Shown: one piece after another, positions 12,586-26,469 of the stretch | Numbering within the stretch: the first letter of the stretch is position 1 | Layout of the letters: each line of letters opens with the position of its first letter | Assembly: GCA_965153355.1 (NCBI GenBank) | Contig: OZ231127.1 | Span: forward strand, 23,250,001 to 23,314,000 | Length of the DNA stretch: 64,000 bases | From: Flaccisagitta enflata | Lineage: Eukaryota; Chaetognatha; Sagittoidea; Aphragmophora | Direction of reading: 5' to 3' | Notes under the pieces: model-generated | What the model was told of the DNA's origin: nothing | The model's input: only the letters and a program-made list of their open reading frames with translations | The model's database searches: none | Made by a program: the position numbers and the translations under genes

Positions 12586-12638
12586 ATTCATCATCATCAT
12601 CATCATCATCGTCATCGTCATCATCATCATTATCATCA
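12437..12638 (+). repeat. (TCA)n/(TCG) trinucleotide tract
   Basis: ATC/GTC units for about 200 bp, interrupted by AATTCATC near 12586. Confidence 0.95.
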
Positions 12639-13792
12639 GATTCTGTCTCTTTCTCCCTCTCCCTCTCCCTTGCTAGCTGTCATGTGCGTCCCTGAATCTC
12701 CACGTTTTCCTAATTACTGTCAGAACTCCCAAAGTCATTTTGAGAGTCTGCCATTTTGGTCTCGTTCACCATCTCAATCTGTGTCTTTTGTTTTTCAGTG
12801 CTTTTTAAGGGTTCGGATGGGGTTATTAGGGATAGGGATGGGTTTGGTTTTACATTTTTAGTTCGGGCATGCTTAATGTTTCGACCTAGCCGGAATTTCG
12901 AGAAGTAAACGAACGCGGGATTAACTTTGTCAAAATTACCGCCATTTCCCGCCGTTTTAACCGCTTGCACGGGATCAGATACAAGCCAGGACATGTGGGT
13001 CTTCGTGAAGGCGGTACATATACATTGCTTTGTAATTTACAACCATATTAGTTTGATTTGCATGTTGTCGCAACTCTTACATATCTGCATGACATTTGAT
13101 TTAGGTGTAACAATGCTGCTCGCCTTCAACACCTCTTCATCAAACGAATACACTCGATTTAGTTCAATTACAAAAATCTTGCTTCACAGAGCAATTCTTA
13201 TATCAATTTTCATGTTTGTTGTCTAGAGGCTTCTTATGAATTAAGGTGATGAGAAAAATCATATATACATTCATGAAACTAATATTGTCGAATTTTTCGC
13301 TCCCATTGGTACTTTCATATATTGGATATGATTATTTGACGGGTGGTTAAGAGTCTCGCCTCTATGGTGAACTCCGTCATGCCAACAAGTTTGGCGCTTC
13401 TGCCCATGCAAACCAGTGATAATCCATGATGACCCATGATAACAGATTAAGTCAACGTCATACACTATCTTTCTTGGCAAATGAATGATATCCACCCATC
13501 CCCAGTTGCGATTGTCACATTTCTACACTCGAAGAATGTTGGAACAAGAGGGGAAACTGACAAAAATGAGGAAATGGTTGGTGGAAATAAGAAGGGCGAT
13601 GCTAGTAAAGGTCGGGATGAAGATGAAAATTCTGTCGTAGCAGAATGAAACGTCAACAACGGTTGAAACAGGAATGGAAATGGTAAAGCTGGAAAATGAT
13701 TGCTTCACTGGGAGACACGCTTGTACGAATGACGGACCTAAGAGCAGAGCAAGAGGAAGAAGTAGCTCAAGGATTGAGGTGAACGGGGAAAA

Positions 13793-13915
13793 ACAAAAAC
13801 GAAAACAAAAACAAAAAAAAAAATAAAAAAAAAAAAAAAAAATAAAAAAAAAAAAATAAAAAAAATATATAAAAAAAAAAAAAACAAAACAAAAACAAAA
13901 ACAAAAGAGAGAGAG
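13793..13915 (+). repeat. A-rich tract with AAAAC/AAAT words
   Basis: About 120 bp of almost pure A with C, T and G interruptions at irregular spacing. The poly-Phe frames on the reverse strand come from it. Confidence 0.85.
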
Positions 13916-14812
13916 ACAAATGAACAAGAGTTTTTCTGTTGAAATGGCAAAAAGAAAAGAATGAAAAAAAAAAAACCTGGCAAAAGTCATTTCTATCCTC
14001 CTTTGGTTGGAATTTATACAATCAATCACGACTGGGATGATTTAAAAAAGAGGGGAAAGACGGCGAGTTGCCACACCGAGTTGCCACAGCTGTCGCAGTC
14101 AAAAGAGTAACAAAGAATGTCTCGATTCCCAGTTCCCAATCACGTCATTTCTTCTCGCTTCTCAACCATGAGGGTGGATTAGTGATGATGGTGATAGGGG
14201 TGGTGAGAGTGGTGATAGTGATAAGGGTGGTGATTGTGGTGATGGTGGTGGTGGTGGTAGGGAGGGGTGTGGAAAGTCGTGATGGTGGCGGGGGTACTGG
14301 TTGAGGGGAATATGGTGGGAATATAGGGGAGATCCGGAGACTGAGAATGTCGGAAACGAACTGGGAAATTATTCAAATCATTCATTTTAATCATAAACGG
14401 ATTCTATTGGTAAGAATTGGCAACCAACCCTTGAGTATAAATGAATAGCGATATCACAAATATTGGTTCATCATTGAATATTTAGAGTATTCTGTACATG
14501 TGTCTGTTTTGATTGTATCGCCGTTAAAATCTCTCATTTCTCATTTGTCAAAAACGGTCGCGTTATAGCAAAAAACGTAGATGGTTCCTCTTTGCCAAGC
14601 CAGTCTTCGTTCTTTCTCTATCGCTTGTCAATGTACCATCTGCGAGCCTTAGATACTTCATCAGTCGCTAAAAGCCCTTCGAATTGGTGACTGGTCTCAT
14701 TGAAATGCCTACAAGTTGAAGCTCAACCAGGCATGATCTTTGCCTCAGCGGTCTCAATGTTCACCAAATAGAGAATCTATTTCATTTCTTTTTGTAATGA
14801 TGAATCATGATT

Positions 14813-14981
14813 TAACAAGGCCGGATACACGGCCATCAGTTGCGGACGGGTGGGCAGGGGCGGAAATGCGCGTTTTCCCACTTTTCGACTCGATGGTTAC
14901 GGACGGACCAACCAACGGACGGACCAACCAACGGACGGACGGACAAAGCCTCTTATAGAGTTGCGTGTCCGCGACTAAAAA
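14813..14981 (-). mobile_element. hairpin-ended GTCG-core element, copy 10
   Basis: Full reverse copy. AACAAGGCCGG with hairpin GCCG-GATACA-CGGC, motif AGTTGCGGACGGGTGGGCAG, core GGACGGACCAACC, then hairpin AGTTGCG-TGTC-CGCGACT (G-T pairs) and TAAAAA. GATT flanks both sides and could be a short target duplication, or chance. Confidence 0.9.
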
Positions 14982-15282
14982 GATTATCCAGACATAGTCG
15001 TAGACGAACGGTCAGTCCTGACATTTGAGGACACCAACGCCAGACGTAAGCGACCTTGTTTAGATTTCAGTGACTAATACAGAAAGAAGTCGCGATGGGA
15101 GGAAGGCGGAGCCGAGCTTTGTTTGCTGACTGTTGCATTTTTATTCTACGCGCCGATTTGCACGAAAGATTCGCCCGCACAGTCACACGACAGTTGCACG
15201 GTTAATGTATGCATGCAGTAAAGGAAGGAGCAAAGGCAGAGCAAAAGGACACGAGCTGAAAAAAAGAAAGCAAGAAAGACAA

Positions 15283-16346
<1,064 letters not shown>

Positions 16347-16349
16347 AAA

Positions 16350-18560
16350 AAAATGACATCCAACCGATCAATCAAGCAGCCAAACAAACTAGCCAATGTA
16401 GTGATACGAAGACGTTGAAAAAGGACGTTGAAAAAGGATAATTGTTAAAAGTCATCATCAAACGCTATCAACGATCAAAACCGATGCAAAAATAAACTAA
16501 TGAACAAATGAACAAGAAAAATATGACAAACAGAAGAACCAGAGAGCTTAGATTGTCGGCTGAAAAGAGTGGACGTCCTTTTGACAGCGTGGCGTACCAT
16601 ATGGACGATGTGAAATGATAAATCAGAAGAAAACAAAAGAAACAAAAATGAAAATAAAAGAAAATATTACACAAACGGGAAACCGTTTTTGCTATTTAGA
16701 ACACAACGACCTCGAACCCATCGAGATTTATCGAATTTCTAATCTTTTCTCGACTGCAAAAACGACGCCGTGTCTACTCTTTGGAACCTCATTTCCCCCC
16801 TCCCCCCCCCCCCTCTGCTCGTAACCCCCCACCACCACCACCCCCTGAGCGTATAAAGAAATTGGGTGGTTAGGTGGTTGAGAGGTTGGTTGGTGGAGGT
16901 AAATCCTGGCGGGTGGACAACTGGTGATTTTTGGTCTTCTGTAACCCCCCCCCCTCCGTTCAGTTCTCCATGTACTGGTATCCCGTGTTTATCAATCGGC
17001 AACTGAATTTCGCTTTCCTCTATCATTACCTCTTCCCCCTGAGACCGCGACGCCGGGTTTTCCATTTGGCACCTCATTTCCCCCTTTTTGGGCAGCGACC
17101 CCAAAGGGCCCATGTCCTATCGGACAAAGGGGTAAATTTCCAGTTGTCAAGTAGTAAAATCAGCTGCTTAATTAGCTCTTAGAGGCCTCAAATGCACCCT
17201 CAAAGGACATCTGAAAATTCGCCCCGTTAGCCTCGGTCCTTTGGGGTCACTGCATTCCTCATACTCCACATCTACAGCTGAACACTTCAAGCAGGGCATC
17301 GGGTATCGCTGACCGGGTGCAATCCTTGCATGACCGGTTACCTATTTAGTATCTACCCCTTCCCATCCTCATGTTTACCATTATGACCCCCTATCACTCC
17401 TCTAGTCCCCCCTACCCCCCATCCCGACAGGCGACAGCGACGCCATCCCACTTCCTCCCTCTTCTCTAACCATCTTCTCTCTCTCCCTGCGACAATTATG
17501 CCATGTCTTCCTTATGGAACCTCTTTTCTTATGTATCTGAAATAATTGATAGTTATGAACAATTTCCTTTGTTTGTTTCTAGTCCCGGCATTTTAGAAAT
17601 AGAAATACTTGCTTCGTCAAGCTCATGATAAAAATTCCAGATCAGCATTTTGTTCTTTATTATTAGGATGGTGGTCTTTACTTTTCTCTTTATTATTTAG
17701 AAATAAACAAAATATGAAAAAAAATCTGATGAACTTATCAGCTAGTGAATAAGGGGGTTATCTAGGCAATGAGTGTGGGAGCTTTTCCCCTATGATTCCC
17801 CTATTTTCACCTCCCAGACCCCACAAGTTTTACCTCCTTTCCACTGAGGGCCACAGATCTGCGTTTTAGTCTTGAAAGTAATTGTTTGAAGAAATCTACC
17901 TCACAACTTCTTCTATTTATCGACAGATGTCATGTTTGTTGTTCTCAACAAAAGACCAGTGATTACAGTGTGAAAAATCGATGATAAATTCGATGACAGG
18001 CACCAAAAGCAAGAGAGTACCTCGCCTTAAACATCACTCTAAGCTGAGGCAAATCTCTGGTTGTTAGCGCCTTGCTTCTCATTGGTCAATTTGTGAGTGT
18101 GATGTTATCACCATGATCTATATCAAACGGCGTCTTCCTTAAGCTGGTAACCAACGATTGGGAAAGAGCTGCTTTGCAAGAACTTTTTCATGAGCTTTTT
18201 CTCTTAAAGTGCAGAAAAGTTGCAGGAAAAGATTACATATTTGGATTTGTTATGAGAAGATCTACAAATTGGTATAAAGTATTTGGCGGAAATAGGCGGG
18301 AATAGAATTTTTTTTTCTCTATATTGAAATATAAGCTGAAACTTTGCTTTGGGTTCCAATAAGCTGTACATTGAATGGGATGATTCAGTCAAATCATGTT
18401 CCTCTACCTCCTACAGGTTATGATGCACAATGGAAGCAAAAAAAATATTAAAAAAAATAATGCCCCTATATGCATTAAAAAAAGATTCTCTGCCCTTTGT
18501 GCTTTCCTTCCAGTTTTCTTCTTATTCTCTCTATTCATTTCCACAACTTGGCATTCTGTT
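16350..18560. other. intergenic; diverged C-rich tandem blocks
   Basis: No gene seen. Three diverged blocks share a GCGAC...GGAACCTCATTTCCCC-like word near 16760, 17045 and 17485. C-runs at 16796-16812 and 16945-16953 are the only other structure outside the small inverted-repeat element at 17090. Confidence 0.4.
17090..17256. mobile_element. short inverted-repeat element with GACCCCAAAGG ends
   Basis: Left end GGGCAGCGACCCCAAAGG near 17090 and right end CCTTTGGGGTCACTGC near 17240-17255 are reverse complements over about 16 bp with one mismatch. A similar left end, GGGCAGCGGCCCCAAAGG, recurs near 50018, so the motif is dispersed. Target duplication not resolved. Confidence 0.5.
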
Positions 18561-18564
18561 GATT

Positions 18565-19687
18565 AAACCCAAACAATTAAGTAATTGGCTTTAAAACATG
18601 GTATCGTCTGACTAGTTTCGCTTTTCAGCTCTTCAGAGACGGTTCTAGGCATAAAGAAAAGAATAGAAATGGTTAAATCATTGTAGAAACGACACTGTAT
18701 CACTACAATTTGAGATAAATCCATAAAATTCGAAAAAGATAGCAAAAAGCATGAGATAATCTTTAAGAGATCTTATGGAAAGGAGGAAAAAGGTTGTATG
18801 AGAATTCAAAAACCAATGGCCGTTAATGTGAGGGAAAAAGAGCATCAAATATCCATAAATATATGAGCTTTTCATCACAGATGTCACCTCAAAATCATTC
18901 AACGGAAAAATTGTCATTTTGTCCAAAAAAAGACATAAGCAGTGTGGCTCAAAGTTTCAATACATTGAGTCTAGGTTGGTAACGCTTGATGAATAGAGTT
19001 TCATAAGACAGAATAGTCTGACTATCTCGAGAAATGTCATGAATTTTAAAAAAAGGCGTGAAAATAAAATTCCCATTTCCACATGTCGAAACGTGCTCAT
19101 GCACGCCTTGAGTAAACTTTTTATTTTCAATCGCAATTCGATATTCTCCACAGCGTTCACGGACTTCACGCTCCGTCTTACCGATATAGTTATCGCCTTT
19201 TTTTAAAATTCATGACATTTCTCGAGATAGTCAGACTATTCTGTCTTATGAAACTCTATTCATCAAGCGTTACCAACCTAGACTCAATGTATTGAAACTT
19301 TGAGCCACACTGCTTATGTCTTTTTTTGGACAAAATGACAATTTTTCCGTTGAATGATTTTGAGGTGACATCTGTGATGAAAAGCTCATATATTTATGGA
19401 TATTTGATGCTCTTTTTCCCTCACATTAACGGCCATTGGTTTTTGAATTCTCATACAACCTTTTTCCTCCTTTCCATAAGATCTCTTAAAGATTATCTCA
19501 TGCTTTTTGCTATCTTTTTCGAATTTTATGGATTTATCTCAAATTGTAGTGATACAGTGTCGTTTCTACAATGATTTAACCATTTCTATTCTTTTCTTTA
19601 TGCCTAGAACCGTCTCTGAAGAGCTGAAAAGCGAAACTAGTCAGACGATACCATGTTTTAAAGCCAATTACTTAATTGTTTGGGTTT
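18565..19687. mobile_element. fold-back Penelope-like element remnant (494-bp arms)
   Basis: Arms 18565-19058 and 19194-19687 are exact reverse complements over the full 494 bp as far as I can read, separated by a 135-bp spacer. The reverse strand of the left arm plus spacer encodes a GIY-YIG C-terminus with its stop and 3' sequence; the right arm is an inverted copy that begins inside that coding stretch. Penelope-like elements often insert 5'-truncated with a partial inverted copy attached, which would explain this shape. The perfect identity of the arms suggests a recent event, gene conversion, or an assembly artefact. Confidence 0.75.
18949..19194 (-). pseudogene. GIY-YIG endonuclease C-terminal fragment (Penelope-like)
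   Basis: Reading the reverse strand from 19194 to the TGA at 18949-18951 gives 81 uninterrupted codons. The fragment opens with DNYIGKTEREVRERCGEYR: YIG of the GIY-YIG motif followed by the conserved Arg region. It continues through HEHVSTCGNG and TPFFKIHD to YETLFIKRYQPRLN, which matches the family's catalytic Glu and the E-x-L-I...P-x-LN ending. GIY-YIG nucleases nick DNA through the Arg, Tyr and Glu. In Penelope-like retroelements this domain is C-terminal to the reverse transcriptase and primes target-site insertion. The GIY half, the linker and the whole reverse transcriptase are missing, so the copy is dead. The last 36 codons and the stop are repeated on the + strand in the right arm, ending at 19303. 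GIY-YIG assignment is fairly firm; Penelope origin is inferred from the C-terminal position and fold-back form. Confidence 0.72.
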
Positions 19688-20677
19688 TACCATTACTTCA
19701 TTACAAACTCACGCATCATTGAAATTTGTCTTCATTTTTCTAATTCTGTTGATTTACTCTTTATTTGTTTCCAGTCTGTTCCAATCTTTCATCACCAATA
19801 ATTCGTCGCTGAAGAGACGGAGTTGGTATAAGTATATCGATCATCGACACAGGGACAAAGGGATAGTTAACACACAAGTTTTTATCACGGTGCGTACTTT
19901 AGTGGCATACGACGAAAATGATGTGCATTGTGCAACATCAACAACTTTACATATTTCTGATTTTGGATATGTTTCAGACCTACTAGCTTGAGGTCCTCAA
20001 CTACGTTTTTGTCTCATTTGAATCATGTTACTGCTACACCATTGATTTCCATAATTGCACATACCGACATACGGTTATGAAATCCGTATCTTAACACCAT
20101 TGAACTTAACAACATTGGACTAGGAGAAAAACAGTCACAAATCTAACCCCAATAACTTTTCATTACACTTTTGCAATCAACATTTTGGCCCTCGCCATTT
20201 ATTTCCGCTCTAAAGACGTGCTTCATGAATTGCATTTCGCTGTTTAGCCCCGTAATCGCTTTCTTTTAACCTTTATAATTGCGCGATTGCCCCAACTCTT
20301 GTTCCTTATAACCCTCACGATTGTTCTAACCCTTAAGACCCCGATGTTCCTCTGACGTGCCCCTATGTTCCCCTCTTTGCTTTGTTGCCTTGTTCCCTTC
20401 CGATCCCCTTTTCCCCTTTTCCTCTTTTTACCCATTTGGCTTCCTTTTCTATACGGCTTTCCTGGTTTCTTCCTCAACCTTCTTTTTATTTGGCACCATG
20501 TTAACGAATTACACGTCTGTCATCGTCGCCGCCTCACGCTGGGCTGGGTTGGGTTGTACACACATGTGCTTTCTAACAATATACTTGAGCCATACTTGTA
20601 TGCTGTGTGCATTATCAAGCATGGCATATGCTTGTATTCAACATCATCACATTATCATTACCATTGTTGGTTATCAC

Positions 20678-20962
20678 CAGTCACGCATGTCATATGCCTG
20701 GATTAAACACCATCGAACCAATGTGCGACATCGCCAGTCATGCATGTCACATGCCTGGGTTACACACCATCGAACCAATGTGCGACATCTCCAGTCACGC
20801 ATGTGATATGCCTGGGTTACACACCATCGGACCAATGTGCGACATCGCCAGTCACGCATGTGATATGCCTGGGTTACACACCATAGGACCAATGTGCGAC
20901 ATCTCCAGTCGCGCATGTGATATGCCTGGATCAAACACCATCGAACCAATGTGCGACATCGC
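20678..20962 (+). repeat. 57-bp minisatellite, 5 copies
   Basis: Five units of exactly 57 bp, each beginning CAGTC(A/G)(C/T)GCATGT and ending TGTGCGACATC. Because 57 is a multiple of three, an open frame with a 19-residue repeat (MPGLHTIEPMCDI in each unit) runs through on the + strand. I see no splice sites or recognisable flanks, so I treat it as non-coding. Confidence 0.9.
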
Positions 20963-21477
20963 CAGTCGCGCGCGTCAAACGCCTACGCTACTTCCAGTTT
21001 CTTCTCTCTTTGTCTCTCTCGTTTTGGTTTCGTTTTACGTTCTCCCTCTTTTCATTGTCATTGAATCTCTCTCATCTATTCTATTACTTTCTCTTCTATT
21101 ACTTCCTCAGTCCCGCTACATTTTGAGCCCCATATTTTACCAGGAAATCTTTGGGCGATTTTGTCCAATTAAAAAAACTAACTTGTTTTTGATTTCCCAT
21201 TTCTTGTTTCTCTCGTGCACTCATGAAAAAGCTTTCATCTCACGTCACGTTCATACAAGTTTATACTCAAACTCGATAGTACTTTTCTCTTTCTCTCTCT
21301 CACTGGCTCCACCACTCCTTTTCTCCGGGGAGCTTACTCTTGATTTTTCCCATCTACAGACTCTTTGGTGTCAGTAGCGTATTGTCTTATTTCTTTGCCT
21401 CCGCACATTTTCCTCCCTTTTTTCCTCGTTTGGCTTCGATGGCGTTTAGCCTCTCTTTCTGTCGGTCTCTGTCTCTC

Positions 21478-21800
<323 letters not shown>

Positions 21801-21989
21801 CTTCCTGCCTACTTTTCCTTCCTCGTTTTTTCTCGCCAGTTTTCCTCCATTTGGAGTTTCTCTCCTCGACTTTTCGTTTTTCTTTGTCTCTCTTTCGGTT
21901 TCCCACTTTCTTCCATTCTCAATTCATTTTTTATGTCTCTCCCTTTGTCCAACTATGTATTTGTCTGTAATCATCTGTAGCTGTCTATT

Positions 21990-22037
<48 letters not shown>

Positions 22038-22224
22038 TCCTGCCTTCTTTTCCTTCCTCGTTTTTTCTCGCCAGTTTTCCTCCATTTGGAGTTTCTCTCC
22101 TCGACTTTTCGTTTTTCTTTGTCTCTCTTTCGGTTTCCCACTTTCTTCCATTCTCAATTCATTTTTTATGTCTCTCCCTTTGTCCAACTATGTATTTGTC
22201 TGTAATCATCTGTAGCTGTTTATT

Positions 22225-22264
<40 letters not shown>

Positions 22265-22270
22265 ACAATT
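21801..22270 (+). repeat. 235-bp tandem duplication with CT tracts
   Basis: 21801-22035 and 22036-22270 are near-identical, starting CTTCCTGCCT and ending in a CT run after CTGATTTCTCTC. Few differences are seen (for example CTGTCTATT versus CTGTTTATT), so the duplication is recent. Confidence 0.85.
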
Positions 22271-22380
22271 TTTTTCTCGCACTGGGACATTGAATCGTGA
22301 TGCGCTGTTGGCAATCAAGTACCCCGAGGGTACAACGATACGTCCAGGTGTATCCGCCTCTGAGGTACATAATTGTATCA

Positions 22381-22540
22381 TTTTTAGTCGCGGACTAGCG
22401 TCTCTATAAGATGCTTTGTCCGTCCGTCCGTCGGTCGGTCGGTCGGTCCGTGGTGATGAAGTTGGAAAGTGTAAAAACACGCATTTCCGCCCCTGCCCAC
22501 CCGTCCGCGACTGGTATTGGCCGTGTATCTGGCCTTGTTT
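22381..22540 (+). mobile_element. hairpin-ended GTCG-core element, copy 11
   Basis: TTTTTAGTCGCGGAC start with a damaged left stem (AGCGTCT in place of CGCGACT), core GTCCGTCCGTCGGTCGG, GCCCACCCGTCCGCGACT, right hairpin GGCC-GTGTATCT-GGCC, TTGTTT. Confidence 0.9.
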
Positions 22541-23480
22541 AAAGCAATTCTGCTTCAAATAAATATCTGTATACAAAATGACTAATTTTGACTGTTATCA
22601 ACTTTATTTTTATGTTATAACAAATCAAATTTGACTTTGTTTTTTCAATCTTACTATTCTCATAAACAATGCTTAAAATCTGAAATAAACCTAGATACTT
22701 ATTGTTGCACAAAAACAATCACTGATCTGCAAGAATTATTTAAAGATAGAATTGCAAGAATTCATCCAGTGGTTAGGAGAAATTTTAAAACTGTTTTAAG
22801 ATAACAGAATATAGCCTCATTTTTTTATGTTTTTCAAATGAGGCTATATTTTTGTAGATACAATTATATTAAAAAGAAGCCGGCATAAAATTTTACCCAG
22901 GACTAGCTGGATTGCCAAATGAAATTTTCTTCAAAAATCCACAATTTTTTGAATCATTTATTTTCATTTTTTGAGTATAGCAGTGATATGTCAGTTATCT
23001 TTCATGAAAAAATATCATTAAATGAAATGAACAAACCTACTTACGATTGAAAAAAATTATCATCTTTTAATATCAAAAATCTATGAAAAAATGAGTCGAC
23101 AAATCAAATTTTGTCTTCGTTTGCACCGTGACCAGAGATGCTTGGAAAGCCGTTGGGCATCTATGATTGTTTGGATAAAACGTGATTGACCATGCCATAT
23201 CTTCCCCCCAAAAAGGATGCAACTCATTGATATCCCCCTCGTAGATATCACGCACATTCAGCCTGCTTTACAGATTTAATCAGCCAATTTCATGTGCGTT
23301 CGTGGTCAGGCAGTTTCATCACAGGTGAGTACCTGGATTTAGAGTTCTCAGAATGGCCGTTTGTCGTCAAGTTTCAGCGTTTTGTCATCGGCGGGAAATA
23401 TTCAATATAACAAATTCTAATACTGTACTACTCTGAAACTCATTCGCTTGATCAGATGAACATGATGAAATATCATTAAT
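22541..23480. other. AT-rich, no gene seen
   Basis: The only structure noted is a small hairpin-like pair near 22814-22852: ATAGCCTCATTT and AAATGAGGCTAT. No coding signal. Confidence 0.4.
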
Positions 23481-23760
23481 ACCGCTCACAATAACAACAA
23501 TAACAATAACAACTATAACAACGACGACCACGGCAAAGACTGAGACAAAAACAAAAAGAAAACTTAAAATGAATACAGTACGAACAACAACAACAATAAT
23601 GAAAACAACGCGACGTGTGGTTTTTTTTAAAGCTTAAGCTCAAACAGATGCAAATTAAAAAAGAAAGAAAAAGAATATCATTTTTTGTCCATTTCGGTTT
23701 TTTCTGCATTTGCAGCTACTTGTCCTGGCCTCGAACTCACCACCAAATCTCATCTTTAAT

Positions 23761-25640
<1,880 letters not shown>

Positions 25641-25686
25641 TTAAATCTCCCTCCGTTTACACTTACAACGCATGTCGTTTTCTTTC

Positions 25687-26157
25687 TCCATCTTCTTCTT
25701 CTTCTTCTTCTTCTTCTTCTTCTTCTTCTTCTTCTTCTTCTTCTTCTTTTTCCTTTTCTTTTTCTTTTTCTTTTTCTTCTTCTTCTTCTTCTTCTTCTTC
25801 TTCTTCTTCTTCTTCTTCTTCTTCTTCTTCTTCTTCTTCTTCTCTTCTTCTTTTTCTTTTTCTTTCTTCTTCTTCTTCTTCTTCTTCTTCTTCTTCTTCT
25901 TCTTCTTCTTCTTCTTCTTCTTCTTCTCTTCTTCTTTTCTTCTTCTTCTTCTTCTTCTTCTTCTTCTTCTTCTTCTTCTTCTTCTTCTTCTTCTTCTTCT
26001 TCTTCTTCTTCTTCTTCTTCTTCTTCTTCTTCTTCTTCTTCTTCTTCTTCTTCTTCTTCTTCTTCTTCTTCTTCTTCTTCTTCTTCTTCTTCTTCTTCTT
26101 CTTCTTCCTTTCTTCATTTTCTCCTCCTTCTCCTTTTCGTCCTCCTCCTCCTCCTCC
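25687..26157 (+). repeat. (CTT)n tract, about 470 bp
   Basis: CTT/TTC units with a few TTTTC and CTCTT interruptions; it ends in CCT units near 26140-26157. A long pyrimidine-only strand that can form triplex DNA. The 170-codon poly-Leu/Phe/Ser frames are artefacts. Confidence 0.97.
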
Positions 26158-26469
26158 AGGCACAAGAGCAGTTTCCATCTTCAGTGTTCATAGCGACGCA
26201 ATTTCCCATTCTTTTCCCTTGCCTTGGACTTGACGATTGCCGGTCTCTCCTTATAAAGCAATTACCTTCTTTTCTTCTTCTTTTTTTCTGGATGTAATTT
26301 AGCGATTTAGAATCATTAATTTTCCCGTCTTGAAACCTCATACTCTTTCTAACTCTTGTATAGTTCAGTAATTAGACTTATTTTGTGATCATCGTGTTAG
26401 GTAATGTAAATCATATAACAAAGGTGCGATACACTCATTGTACAAGTAAACGCAGTGTTGCGAAACGCA

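Noticed and set aside
13340-13400. GGTGGTTAAGAGTCTCGCCTC resembles a tRNA-Ser/Leu 5' part
   Set aside because: No matching acceptor or T-arm GTTCGA box follows.
18565-19687. Interpretation of the fold-back as a MITE
   Set aside because: The arms contain the coding end and stop of a GIY-YIG protein and the boundaries lack a target duplication typical of cut-and-paste elements.
20607-21377. 256-codon + strand frame with a 19-residue repeat
   Set aside because: Its repeat is the 57-bp minisatellite; the flanks look like CT-rich non-coding DNA and no family is recognised.
25641-26193. Lys-, Arg-, Glu-, Phe- and Leu-rich frames of about 170 codons
   Set aside because: All come from one CTT tract in different frames.
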